Shown here piece after piece: positions 16,245 to 25,151 of a DNA stretch of 64,000 bases. The first letter of the stretch is position 1. Every line of letters starts with the position of its first letter. Below the pieces are notes generated by a model that saw only the letters and a program-made list of their open reading frames with translations, did no database searches and was not told the origin of the DNA. This DNA comes from Phycobacter sedimenti (GTDB lineage Bacteria; Pseudomonadota; Alphaproteobacteria; Rhodobacterales; Rhodobacteraceae), in assembly GCF_038148855.1 (NCBI RefSeq), contig NZ_JBBVGR010000001.1, forward strand, positions 372,001 to 436,000, read 5' to 3'. A program made the translations under genes and the position numbers.

Positions 16245-16742
16245 CTACTGTTCGACGTCGATCCGCTCCAACTGCCAGATGCTTCTGGAATAGACCGCCT
16301 CGGTCTTATACGCCGGATTGCTGTCGTAAGGGTAAACAAGCCACAATGGTCCCTTTTCCCGCACCGACATTTCCTGGCCGTTGCGCAAATAGGCTATAAT
16401 CGGGCCACCCTCGATCGCATCGGCAAGCGGCACTTCCACCATGTAGTCATTGATCGCACGCGCCTCGAGCACCCCGTCTTTCAGGCCAAGATGCTCTGCC
16501 AGCGTCTGCAGCGAAACCCCGGTGAAGGTTTGCACACCAGAGGTCCAGATCGTCTCGGTTTCAAAAGAAGTCTCCCCGAGCGCGGCCAGATCGGTACGCG
16601 TGAAGGTCACCGTGCGGGCCTCATCCCCGTTGATCTTTACCGTTAGCAGAACCGGCCCGTCCGATGCGGCCTGCGCCACCGGCGCGGCGCCCGGCCAGAT
16701 CAAGAAAGCAAGCGCACATACGAGACTAATCCAGCGGACCAT
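16245..16742 (-). CDS. periplasmic molybdopterin-oxidoreductase-fold protein, probable sensor partner
   Basis: This 165-residue protein has a signal peptide (hydrophobic core about 5-17, cleavage near AQAASD) and a small domain resembling the Oxidored_molyb fold of sulfite-oxidase-type proteins: FTGVSLQTLAEHLGL, ARAINDYMVEVPL and EKGPLWLVYPYD. The mature part has no cysteine, so the cysteine that ligates molybdenum in sulfite oxidases is absent. It may bind a ligand rather than catalyse. It is first in the operon with the hybrid kinase, and I infer it feeds a periplasmic signal to it. AAGGAG precedes the ATG at 16742. Confidence 0.85.
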   Translation of the reverse strand: MVRWISLVCALAFLIWPGAAPVAQAASDGPVLLTVKINGDEARTVTFTRTDLAALGETSFETETIWTSGVQTFTGVSLQTLAEHLGLKDGVLEARAINDYMVEVPLADAIEGGPIIAYLRNGQEMSVREKGPLWLVYPYDSNPAYKTEAVYSRSIWQLERIDVEQ

Positions 16743-17073
16743 ATTTTACTCCTTATTGTTCAACACATATTCCTTTGCGCCGCATCATGTCAGAGACAGC
16801 TCTATATGACACTAACGCCTGCGGATATTTTCCTATTCTTTCGGATAGGCGGTAAGTCGAAAGGCGCGCGAACAAGAGCTGTGCCCGAACCGGCCTGTGG
16901 TGACGACGCCTTCGATCCGGCCCGAGACATCACATGAAGTTTTTCATCCTCCGGGAGCTGCTCTGAGGAGTTCAGCTCCTGATCCCATGTGCAATGGTCT
17001 GGAGTGTTGATATTTGTGAAACCCTTCTAGTTTAGTATGACAGCTCATCGTCTTGTTCAGACACGGGAAGTGC
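16743..17073. other. divergent promoter region of the signalling island, 331 bp
   Basis: This gap must hold the promoters of the periplasmic protein/kinase operon (minus) and of the response regulator (plus). No ORF is credible. A possible small inverted element CCTAT-CTTTCGG-ATAGG lies near 16832-16850. AT-richer sequence around 17000-17040 is the likely regulator promoter. Confidence 0.4.
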
Positions 17074-17688
17074 ATGCGTATTCTTTTGGCAGACGACCAT
17101 GATATGGTCCGGGAAACGATATCGGCCTATCTTCGAAATGAAGGAGGGGCCGAGGTCTCTCTTGCGACGGATCTGTCCGGCGCTTTGGACCTGATCGCCT
17201 CGGAGGGGCCGTTTGATCTTGTGCTTCTGGACTACCAGATGCCGGGCATGATGGGCCTTGACGGCCTTTCAAAGGCGCTGGAGGCGAATGGCGGCAAGGG
17301 CGTTGGAATCCTCTCGGGCAGTGCGCCGGCCAACACCGCCAAGGCGGCGCTGGATGCCGGTGCCATCGGCTTCATTCCCAAAACCATGGGCGCCCAGTCC
17401 CTTCTGAACGCGGTGCGTTTCATGAGCGCAGGTGAAGTCTATGCTCCTGTGGAATTGATGCGCGCTGAAAACGCTGCACCGACCCATCCGCTGGCCGAAC
17501 GGCTCAGCCCGCGGGAGCTGCAGGTGCTGGACGGCCTGTGCCGCGGCCAGTCCAACAAGGAAATCGCGCGGGAGCTGGACCTGCAGGAGGTCACCATCAA
17601 GCTGCATGTGCGGACGCTGTGCAAGAAACTGGACGCCAAGAACCGCACCCAGGCCGCCCTGACCGCAAAAGAGGCCGGCCTGTTCTAG
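17074..17688 (+). CDS. NarL/LuxR-type response regulator
   Basis: A 204-residue two-domain regulator. The receiver begins MRILLADDHDMV, has the phospho-acceptor in LVLLDYQMPGMMG, the Ser switch residue in GILSGSAP and the Lys in GFIPKTMG. After a linker the LuxR helix-turn-helix is LSPRELQVLDGL then NKEIARELDLQEVTIKLHV. I chose the ATG at 17074, with GGGAAG just upstream; the frame is open from a TTG at 17053. It is divergent from the hybrid kinase operon and is the natural target of its phosphorelay. Confidence 0.92.
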   Translation: MRILLADDHDMVRETISAYLRNEGGAEVSLATDLSGALDLIASEGPFDLVLLDYQMPGMMGLDGLSKALEANGGKGVGILSGSAPANTAKAALDAGAIGFIPKTMGAQSLLNAVRFMSAGEVYAPVELMRAENAAPTHPLAERLSPRELQVLDGLCRGQSNKEIARELDLQEVTIKLHVRTLCKKLDAKNRTQAALTAKEAGLF

Positions 17689-17922
17689 CCCACTGCCCCT
17701 GCCTTTTTGTCGGCCGACGTCCGCTCTGGCTTTCTCTGTGCCCGCACTCTGATAGACGGACACTGACCCACTCCATTCACGCGAGCACCCCGCAAAGCGA
17801 CCTTCTGTGGCCCTGCGGGGTTCGCCCTGCCGTTGAGCTGTCTGGCTGGGGAGGCCGGGAAAGACGCGCTCAGGCAGAATATCCAAAGGTCAGGGCGCAA
17901 GCGCCGCACCTGAAGCGCAGCG

Positions 17923-18786
17923 TCAGGCCGCCAGGCTGTCCACCACGATGTGGCCAGCAGGATTCATAGGCGTGCGCCATGCTTCGACACTCGCACGGGT
18001 CTCTGCTGCGCTGCTTTCCAAAGGCCCATCCGGAGAGATCGCCACGACGGTCTGCATCCGCGACAGGACTGCGGTTTCGAAACTTTCTGCCTTCACACGG
18101 CCATAGGCTTCGGGCGCCAGGCGCAGGAAACCGGCGCCCTGCTGCATGCCCTCAACGGCTCGCTTGGTGGCTTGCAGCAGGCGCGGCGCATGGCGTTTGA
18201 ACGCCGACAGAAGGCTGCCGGCCCGCACAAGATACACCCCCGCACTTTCAAAGCACTGAGGGTCATCCGGGTGGTCGGCAGCGGTCGCGGAAAACAGCGC
18301 CTGTACCGGCTGCCCGCCACGCACCCGAGACAGGGCGCGCACATGACCGTAGGAACCGACGCCCTCACCAGTCAACAGCACCAGATTCCCGCCAAAGGCA
18401 ATCTGCATGGCGTTTTCGATCGCACGGCGGAAGACCTCGTTCCTCACATCTGCGTGCTCCGCCGGCAGAATCAGCAAAAGGGCCTCGGGGTCATGTTGAA
18501 AGCGCAGTGCAATGGCTGCCATTAGTGCCGCCGGCTTGCTTTGGCAGGGTTCCACAAGTACCTCGCCCGTGGCACCTACGGCCTCCATCTGCTGCACTGC
18601 CACAAACCGTTGCGCCGCGCAGGCAACCACGGTGGGAGCAGCGAACATGGGGTGATCCAGACCGTGCAGGACCGACTGGAACGGGCTCGCGCCCGGTCCC
18701 TCTGCGCAGAAATGCGCCGGGATCATGGCACCTTCTGCCATCTCGGTTCCGTTCTTCAGACCTGCGAGTACCACCGGATAAATCAT
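17923..18786 (-). CDS. mannose-1-phosphate guanylyltransferase-like protein without the nucleotide-binding signature
   Basis: A 287-residue protein whose start MIYPVVLAG and middle VLVEPCQSKPAALMAAIAL and LLLILPAEHADV align by eye with ManC-type GDP-mannose pyrophosphorylases (family: MIYPVILAGGSGTRLWP, EP..RNTAPA, VLPADH). The GGxGTRLWP loop is replaced by GLKNGTEMAEGAM, and RNTAPA is replaced by QSKPAA. The residues that bind GTP and the sugar phosphate are thus gone while the fold appears kept. It lacks the C-terminal cupin of bifunctional enzymes. The ATG at 18786 follows AGGG; an upstream in-frame extension to 18876 is unlikely. Probably a non-catalytic paralogue with another role. It converges with the response regulator; no sugar genes adjoin it. 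Confidence 0.65.
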   Translation of the reverse strand: MIYPVVLAGLKNGTEMAEGAMIPAHFCAEGPGASPFQSVLHGLDHPMFAAPTVVACAAQRFVAVQQMEAVGATGEVLVEPCQSKPAALMAAIALRFQHDPEALLLILPAEHADVRNEVFRRAIENAMQIAFGGNLVLLTGEGVGSYGHVRALSRVRGGQPVQALFSATAADHPDDPQCFESAGVYLVRAGSLLSAFKRHAPRLLQATKRAVEGMQQGAGFLRLAPEAYGRVKAESFETAVLSRMQTVVAISPDGPLESSAAETRASVEAWRTPMNPAGHIVVDSLAA

Positions 18787-18946
18787 GTGCTGTCCCTTCG
18801 GAGTGACGCTGACAACCGGCTTACCCGAGTGGGACCGCACGGGTCTCCTATCCATGGGGCGGCTTGCCGCGTCCAAAAGGATAGGTACGCTCTCCCATCA
18901 TGATTTTGTCAGGGCAAAACGGTAACACCAGCCCCCCCCACAACGC

Positions 18947-20173
18947 TCAGCCGAGCCTTGCAGGCAGCGCCGCATATCCACGAAACCGGATACGCCCCCC
19001 CGGCACCCGCCCTGGCATCAGCTGGTAGTTCGGATAGCGGTTCAGGAAGCGCTCCAACGCGATCTTCCCCTCCAACCGGGCCAAGGTCAGCCCGACGCAG
19101 ACATGGGGGCCACCGGCAAAAGCGAGATGACGGTTGGGCTTGCGCACTATGTCGAAGGTGGCTGGATCGTCAAAGACCTCCGGGTCGCGGTTGGCCGCGC
19201 CGATGACCAGATGAAGGTTGGTTCCGCGCGGGATGGTCATCCCGCCGATCTCGACCATGCGCGTGGTTTCCCGGTTGCCAAGCTGATTGGGGGAGCGGAC
19301 GCGCAGGATCTCTTCGACCGTCGGTTTCATCAGATCGGAGTCTGCCTTGAGCCGTGCCAACTGCCCGGGATGATCATGGAGCAAGGCCAGGCCGTTGCCG
19401 ATCAGGTTGGTGGTGGTTTCATGGCCCGCATTCAGAATGAAGATACAGTTCTGAATGAGTTCGATCTCGCTGAGCTGCGCATCGGCCCCCTCTCCCCGAA
19501 TGAGCCGGGTCAGAACATCCGTTTCAGGATCGCCAGGGGTGGCCCGGCGACGGGCGATGAGATCGGTCAGATAGATCTTGAACTCTTCAACCGCGCGATG
19601 CCCACGCTCCAGTTGCGCTGCGCTCAGCGACGGCTCCAGCGCACCAAGAATCGCCAGCGACCAGTCCCGCAGGGGGCCGCGTTCCTCCATCGGGACATCC
19701 AGCAGGTTGCCGATGATCTGGATCGGAATGGTGGAGGCAAAATCCTCGATCAGATCCACCTCTTCGCGGCCCTCCATCGCGTCCAGCAGATGATCCACCG
19801 TCTCGACCAGCCCCGGCTCCATCCGGGCAATGGCGCGGGGTGTCAGCGCCGAAGTCATGATCTTGCGCACGCGGGTATGAAGTGGCGGATCCGAAAACAC
19901 CAAGGACGTCGTGTGATGTTCAAAGAGGGGCGAGCCTTCTCCAAACTTGGGACCGAAGGCGGCCTTTTTATCCGAAGAAAACGACGTCGTGTCGCGGTAG
20001 ACACGGTCAAGGTCCTCGTGGCGGCACAAAAGCACCGATCCGTCAGGCTGTTTCAGCACCGGCGCATGGGCAAGAAGCGCATCATAGAATGGAAAGGGGT
20101 CCTCGACGAAACCCTCAGGCGGATTGGCCAGGTCAAAGGCGCGGATGTCTTCGGCGGTTGGGTGTTTGGTCAC
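18947..20173 (-). CDS. cytochrome P450
   Basis: A soluble bacterial P450 of 408 residues. The oxygen-binding I-helix is AGHETTTNLIGNG, the ExxR motif is in VEEILRVRSP, and the haem loop is FAGGPHVCVGLTLARLE with the thiolate cysteine. The substrate is unknown; no ferredoxin or reductase gene is next to it. The start is decided by the ribosome-binding site: GTG at 20173 has GGGAGGAG directly upstream, while the longer frame up to 20227 has none. It is divergent from the small TfoX-domain gene. Confidence 0.95.
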   Translation of the reverse strand: MTKHPTAEDIRAFDLANPPEGFVEDPFPFYDALLAHAPVLKQPDGSVLLCRHEDLDRVYRDTTSFSSDKKAAFGPKFGEGSPLFEHHTTSLVFSDPPLHTRVRKIMTSALTPRAIARMEPGLVETVDHLLDAMEGREEVDLIEDFASTIPIQIIGNLLDVPMEERGPLRDWSLAILGALEPSLSAAQLERGHRAVEEFKIYLTDLIARRRATPGDPETDVLTRLIRGEGADAQLSEIELIQNCIFILNAGHETTTNLIGNGLALLHDHPGQLARLKADSDLMKPTVEEILRVRSPNQLGNRETTRMVEIGGMTIPRGTNLHLVIGAANRDPEVFDDPATFDIVRKPNRHLAFAGGPHVCVGLTLARLEGKIALERFLNRYPNYQLMPGRVPGGRIRFRGYAALPARLG

Positions 20174-20296
20174 GTAGGCTCCTCCCAGAACGTGCCGCAA
20201 GGTCATCCGCCCTTTTGCGACTGTCAATCGCTGCCCGAGAAAAATCCGTAGCGAAACCCGCGTGACAGGGACATGCAGGCAGCATATGTTCGCCTT

Positions 20297-20644
20297 ATGT
20301 CCACGCCCGTCTCATCGATCCGCAATCTTGGCCCCGCCTCGGAAGCGGCCTTTGCCCGCGCTGGCATCCATTCTGCCGAAGAGCTGAGGGAGCTGGGCGC
20401 GGATGCGGCCTATGCGCGGCTGCTTCAGTCGGGCAGCCGCCCGCACTTCATAGGCTACTATGTGCTCGTCATGGGCCTTCAGGGGCGCCCCTGGAACGAC
20501 TGCAAGGGCGATGAGAAAAAGGCGCTGCGCAAGCGGTTCGACCAGATCAAGGCCGAGAACGTGACTGCCGCCACCCAGACGGCTGGACTGTCGCGTCTGG
20601 AACGCGAACTGGACGCGATCGGTGTCATTCCACGGCGGGGATAG
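20297..20644 (+). CDS. TfoX/Sxy C-terminal-domain protein
   Basis: This protein of 115 residues contains only the helix-hairpin-helix-like TfoX C-terminal domain: SIRNLGPASEAAFARAGIHS, ELGADAAYARLL and GYYVLVMGLQGRPWNDC. In gammaproteobacteria the full TfoX/Sxy protein regulates competence; short versions like this are common in alphaproteobacteria and have no proven role. I chose the ATG at 20297 by family similarity; one at 20273 is possible. It converges with ndk, whose terminator lies in the gap. Confidence 0.85.
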   Translation: MSTPVSSIRNLGPASEAAFARAGIHSAEELRELGADAAYARLLQSGSRPHFIGYYVLVMGLQGRPWNDCKGDEKKALRKRFDQIKAENVTAATQTAGLSRLERELDAIGVIPRRG

Positions 20645-20662
20645 CAAATCACCCCAAGCAAC

Positions 20663-20694
20663 GAAAAAGGCCGCGCAGGTCACCCTGCACGGCC
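20663..20694 (-). terminator. ndk terminator
   Basis: On the minus strand GGCCGTGCAGGG, TGA and CCTGCGCGGCC form a hairpin with one mismatch, followed by TTTTTCG. It lies 28 bp after the ndk stop codon. Confidence 0.8.
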
Positions 20695-20721
20695 CCGATT
20701 TCTGATCAAAACAGGCTCGAC

Positions 20722-21144
20722 TTAGCCGACCAGTTCCAGACCGGAGAAGAAGTAGGCGATTTCAACCGCTGCGGTTTCCGGTGCGTCGGAGCCGTGGACG
20801 GAGTTTTCACCAACCGATTCCGCGAATTCGGCGCGGATGGTGCCGGGGGCCGCGTCTGCGGGGTTGGTTGCGCCCATGATTTCGCGGTTTTTCGCGATGG
20901 CGTTTTCACCTTCCAGAACCTGCGCAACGATCGGCGCGGAGGACATGAATTCACACAGTTCGTCATAGAAGGGACGCTCGGCGTGCACTTCGTAGAACTT
21001 GCCTGCCTGTTCCTTGGTCAGGTGAATCCGCTTCTGCGCAACGATGCGCAGGCCAGCTTCTTCGAACTTGGCGTTGATCGCGCCGGTCAGGTTGCGGCGG
21101 GTTGCATCGGGCTTGATGATCGAAAAGGTGCGTTCCAGAGCCAT
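20722..21144 (-). CDS. ndk: nucleoside diphosphate kinase
   Basis: The 140-residue protein is a standard Ndk, which moves the gamma phosphate from ATP to other nucleoside diphosphates through a phospho-histidine. It begins MALERTFSIIKPDA; the active-site histidine is in ENSVHGSDAPETA. Length and motifs are normal. It is transcribed alone, with its own terminator, downstream of the MFS exporter on the same strand. Confidence 0.98.
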   Translation of the reverse strand: MALERTFSIIKPDATRRNLTGAINAKFEEAGLRIVAQKRIHLTKEQAGKFYEVHAERPFYDELCEFMSSAPIVAQVLEGENAIAKNREIMGATNPADAAPGTIRAEFAESVGENSVHGSDAPETAAVEIAYFFSGLELVG

Positions 21145-21288
21145 CGGGCGTTCTCCATTTCAAAGTGCAGGCACGGGGCAAATCCCGCGCCGAGTATCTG
21201 GCGCGCCGCCTACCATGCCTGCGCGCGCTTGGGAAGGGCCGAGTTGCCCTTGGCCGGGCAATTCTGGGCCATAGGCACGCGATGCCCG

Positions 21289-22491
21289 TCAGACCGTGTC
21301 CGGCAGCGGCTCGCGCAGATCCACCCAGCGCACATACAGCGCCGAAATCAGCGCCAGAATGCTGGAGCACAGGATGATACCCATAACGGTAAAGGGTGCC
21401 AGATCCGGCTCGACCAGGGCACCGGTAAGGGAGGTGATCACCGCGCCAAGCGCCACCGACAAGGCCCCCGACAGGCCCGAGGCACTGCCCGCCAGATGAG
21501 GGCGCACCGACATCAGGCCCGCGCTGGCATTGGCGATGGTCAGCCCGTTGCCGAACCCCACAAGGATTGCAGCTCCAAAGAAGACCGGAACGGAGCCCTG
21601 CCCCACGGCAAAAAGGAACAGACCGCCAAGCGGGCCGAGGGTTGCGCTGATACGCCCCAGGATGATCAGGGTCAAAAGCGGCACCCGCCCCGCCACGCGC
21701 CCGGTGATGAAATTCCCGACCATGAAACCGCTGGTTATGATCCCGATCCCAAGTCCCACCATGGCGGGGCTCAGGTCAAACCACGCAGCGGCAACCAGGG
21801 GCGCGCCTGTGATGAAGGCAAAGAACCCGCCAATCGAGAAAGCAACACACAGGCTGTAGCCCCAGAACCGGCGCGAGGTCAAAAGCTCAGGATAGGTGCG
21901 CATCTGTGCCCCGAAGGTGGCCGAACGGTTGGTGTTTGTTTCCCCCCAGTCGCCCCAGGCCAGTGCCAGCATGCCAAGACCAAGAACAGTATATAGGACA
22001 AAGCCCGCTCGCCAGCCAAAGGCCATCTCCAGAAAGCCTCCCAGCATCGGCCCCAGCATCGGCGCCAGCGCCATCGCCATCGAGACATAGCCCAGCTTGC
22101 TGGCGGCCTCTTCGGCGCTGTGCATGTCGCGGATCGCCGCGCGCGAAATCACCTGCCCCGCCACCACCGCGCCCTGCAGCAGGCGAAAGCCCAGAAAGAC
22201 CCAGATCGACTCTGCCAAGGCGCAGCCGATGGAGGCGAGCGCAAACACCATGATCGACCACAGCATGACCGGGCGCCGTCCGAACCGGTCCGACAAGGGC
22301 CCCATCACCAGTTGCAACACGGCCGAGATCGCCAGATACCCCGCAATCGACAGGTTCACGAGGCCATAGTCGGCCTGAAAATCCTCTCCGATCCGGGCCA
22401 GCGACGGCAGGAACATGTTGAGCGACAGCACCGACAGGGCGGTGCCAAAGATCAGCGTGACGATATGTGGGGCGGTTTGCGCAGGACGCAT
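21289..22491 (-). CDS. Bcr/CflA-type MFS drug-resistance transporter
   Basis: A 400-residue inner-membrane protein with about twelve membrane helices. The MFS motif A is GPLSDRFGRRPVML after helix 2. The drug:H+ antiporter branch is suggested by LNMFLPSLARIGEDF near the N-terminus and GWRAGFVLYTVLG in the middle, both like Bcr/CflA. Substrate unknown. It diverges from the ABC-F gene, and about 145 bp separate it from ndk downstream. Confidence 0.93.
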   Translation of the reverse strand: MRPAQTAPHIVTLIFGTALSVLSLNMFLPSLARIGEDFQADYGLVNLSIAGYLAISAVLQLVMGPLSDRFGRRPVMLWSIMVFALASIGCALAESIWVFLGFRLLQGAVVAGQVISRAAIRDMHSAEEAASKLGYVSMAMALAPMLGPMLGGFLEMAFGWRAGFVLYTVLGLGMLALAWGDWGETNTNRSATFGAQMRTYPELLTSRRFWGYSLCVAFSIGGFFAFITGAPLVAAAWFDLSPAMVGLGIGIITSGFMVGNFITGRVAGRVPLLTLIILGRISATLGPLGGLFLFAVGQGSVPVFFGAAILVGFGNGLTIANASAGLMSVRPHLAGSASGLSGALSVALGAVITSLTGALVEPDLAPFTVMGIILCSSILALISALYVRWVDLREPLPDTV

Positions 22492-22615
22492 GGCAGGATC
22501 ACCAGATGCTAGGTATCAATGTGATCCAGCTAGCACGCACCCAAGGGCAGGACCAGTGCGACACCACGTGCAATCGCGCTGGTTTGCACCAATCGCCTCT
22601 GTTATGAGCGCGGCT

Positions 22616-24469
22616 ATGTTACGCATTCAGGATATCACCTATTCGGTTGAAGGCCGCCCCCTGTTCGACGGGGCCAGCGCCACCATTCCCACGGGCCACA
22701 AAGTGGGTCTTGTGGGACGCAACGGCACAGGCAAGACCACGCTCTTTCGCCTCATCAAGGGGGAGTTGTCGCTTGAGGGGGGAAGCATCACCCTGCCCTC
22801 CAAAGCGCGGATCGGCGGGATCGCGCAGGAGGCGCCTGCCTCGGACGTGTCGCTGATTAACACCGTGCTGGCAGCGGATACCGAGCGGGCGGCCCTGATG
22901 GCCGAAGCCGAAACCGCGACGGACCCCTCACGTATTGCCGAGGTTCAGACCCGCCTTGCCGATATTGACGCATGGTCCGCAGAGGCGCGTGCTGCCTCGA
23001 TCCTGAAGGGGCTTGGCTTTGATGAAGAGGCGCAACAGCGTCCCTGCGCCGATTTCTCGGGCGGCTGGCGGATGCGGGTGGCTCTGGCGGCAGTGCTCTT
23101 CTCGCAGCCCGATCTTTTGCTGCTGGATGAGCCGACCAACTATCTGGACCTTGAAGGCGCGCTTTGGCTTGAGGCCTATCTGGTGAAATACCCCCATACG
23201 GTGATCATCATCAGCCACGACCGCGAACTGCTGAACCGGTCTGTCGGCGGCATCCTGCATCTGGAGGATCGCGGGCTGATCTACTATGGCGGCAACTACG
23301 ACCAGTTCGCCCGCCAGCGCGCCGCCAACCGCGCCAATCAGGCTGCGGCGGCCAAGAAACAAGAAACGCAGCGCGCGCACCTGCAGGCGTTTGTGGACCG
23401 GTTCAAGGCCAAGGCCAGCAAGGCCAAACAGGCGCAAAGCCGCGTCAAGATGCTGGAAAAGATGGAGACCATCCGCGCGCCCGAAGATGCGGCCCGCACG
23501 GTTTTCACCTTTCCCGAACCCGAAGAACTGTCGCCTCCGATCATCGCGATGGAGGGCGGATCGGTCGGCTATGGCGACACGGTGATCCTGTCGCAGCTCA
23601 ATCTGCGCATTGATCAGGATGACCGCATCGCCCTGCTGGGCAAGAACGGCGAAGGCAAGTCGACCCTGTCCAAACTGCTGTCGGACCGGCTGAAACCGAT
23701 GTCGGGCAAGATCACCCGCTCCGGCAAGCTGCGCATCGGGTTCTTTGCCCAGCACCAGGTGGACGAGCTTTACATCGACGAAACCCCGCTCCAGCACCTG
23801 CAGCGCGAGCGCCCCGAGGAAGGCCAGGCCAGACTGCGAGCGCGGCTTGCGGGCTTTGGCCTTGGCGCGGCTCAGGCCGACACAGAGGTGGCGCGCCTGT
23901 CGGGCGGGCAGAAGGCGCGGCTGTCGCTCTTGCTGGCAACGCTGGACGCGCCACACCTTCTGATCCTTGACGAGCCGACCAACCACCTCGACATTGAAAG
24001 CCGCGAAGCCCTCGTTGAGGCACTGACAGCCTACACGGGCGCAGTGATCCTTGTGAGCCACGACATGCACCTTCTGAGCCTCGTGGCAGATCGGCTCTGG
24101 CTGGTCTCCAAAGGAACCGTAGCGCCATATGAAGGGGATCTTGCCTCCTACCGGGCGCTTCTGCTCGAAAAAGACAAACCGGCGCCCAAAGCCACCGCGC
24201 CGAAGCCACAGCCCAAACGCCCCTCGCGCGATGCCATGCTTGCCCTGCGCTCAGAGGCGCGCAAAGCCGAGGACCGCGTCACCAAGCTGACCGCGATGAA
24301 GGACAAGCTTGACATCAAGCTGGCCGACCCGGAACTCTACGAGGCAGAGAAAAAGGACGAGGCCCGCGTCTGGCAGGCCAAACACGCCGAAGTGATCGAG
24401 GCGCTGGAGCGCGCCGAAACCCTGTGGATGCGCGCCCTTGAGAAACTGGAAAAGGCCGAGGCCCTATGA
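22616..24469 (+). CDS. ABC-F family ATPase (Uup/EttA-type translation factor)
   Basis: A 617-residue soluble protein with two ABC domains in one chain. First domain: Walker A GRNGTGKTT, signature FSGGWRMR, Walker B LLLDEPTNYLD. Second domain: GKNGEGKST, LSGGQKAR and LLILDEPTNHLD. The linker with basic helices and the C-terminal coiled coil (KAEDRVTKLTAM and following) are typical of ABC-F proteins, which act on ribosomes rather than transport. The ATG at 22616 starts MLRIQDITYSVEG; the frame is open further upstream, and 22604 is an alternative. It overlaps marC by four bases (ATGA). Confidence 0.93.
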   Translation: MLRIQDITYSVEGRPLFDGASATIPTGHKVGLVGRNGTGKTTLFRLIKGELSLEGGSITLPSKARIGGIAQEAPASDVSLINTVLAADTERAALMAEAETATDPSRIAEVQTRLADIDAWSAEARAASILKGLGFDEEAQQRPCADFSGGWRMRVALAAVLFSQPDLLLLDEPTNYLDLEGALWLEAYLVKYPHTVIIISHDRELLNRSVGGILHLEDRGLIYYGGNYDQFARQRAANRANQAAAAKKQETQRAHLQAFVDRFKAKASKAKQAQSRVKMLEKMETIRAPEDAARTVFTFPEPEELSPPIIAMEGGSVGYGDTVILSQLNLRIDQDDRIALLGKNGEGKSTLSKLLSDRLKPMSGKITRSGKLRIGFFAQHQVDELYIDETPLQHLQRERPEEGQARLRARLAGFGLGAAQADTEVARLSGGQKARLSLLLATLDAPHLLILDEPTNHLDIESREALVEALTAYTGAVILVSHDMHLLSLVADRLWLVSKGTVAPYEGDLASYRALLLEKDKPAPKATAPKPQPKRPSRDAMLALRSEARKAEDRVTKLTAMKDKLDIKLADPELYEAEKKDEARVWQAKHAEVIEALERAETLWMRALEKLEKAEAL

Positions 24470-25092
24470 TCGACACGGCCTTTCTGATCACCTCCTTTGT
24501 CACGCTCTTCGTGATCATCGACCCCATCGGCCTGACACCGATCTTTCTGGCGCTGACCCAAGGGATGACCCCGCGCGAGCGGCGCGGCGTTGCGATCCGC
24601 GCCTCCCTTACGGCGACCTTCATTCTCGCGCTCTTCACCCTGTTCGGCGAAGCGGTTCTGGCCTTTGTCGGCATTTCCATGCCAGCCTTTCGCGTGGCAG
24701 GCGGCATCCTGTTGTTCCTGACCGCGCTCGACATGCTGTTCGAGCGGCGCACCAAGCGGCGCGAGCATCAGGGAGAGGAAGCCACCGAAGTTGAGGATCC
24801 GTCGGTCTTTCCCATTTCCATCCCGCTGATCGCAGGACCGGGCTCGATCGCAACGGTGATCCTGCTGGCAGGTCAGAAACCGGGCATCGAGGGCTTTGCC
24901 CTGGTGATGAGCATCGTCCTCGCCGTGCTGGCCCTGATGCTGGTGATGTTCATGGTCTCCGGCGTTCTGGAGCGGCTTTTGGGCAAGACCGGCATCAACG
25001 TGGTAACACGGCTTCTCGGTATGCTGCTGGCGGCGCTGTCGGTGCAGTTCGTGCTCGACGGCCTGCGCGCCTTTGGTTTCGCCGGCGGTTAG
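24466..25092 (+). CDS. MarC-family integral membrane protein
   Basis: A 208-residue protein with six hydrophobic segments. It has the DPIGLTPIFLALTQG start, the PLIAGPGSIATVI segment after the cytosolic loop, and a closing NVVTRLLGMLLAALSVQF region, all as in MarC/UPF0056 proteins. Annotated transport functions of this family are not well proven. It begins inside the stop codon of the ABC-F gene, so the two are translationally coupled. Confidence 0.93.
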   Translation: MIDTAFLITSFVTLFVIIDPIGLTPIFLALTQGMTPRERRGVAIRASLTATFILALFTLFGEAVLAFVGISMPAFRVAGGILLFLTALDMLFERRTKRREHQGEEATEVEDPSVFPISIPLIAGPGSIATVILLAGQKPGIEGFALVMSIVLAVLALMLVMFMVSGVLERLLGKTGINVVTRLLGMLLAALSVQFVLDGLRAFGFAGG

Positions 25093-25151
25093 AGCTTGAG
25101 GGCTAGGAACCCGGCGCAGGCTTCCTACATCAAGGGTCAGGAGGTGTGCGC

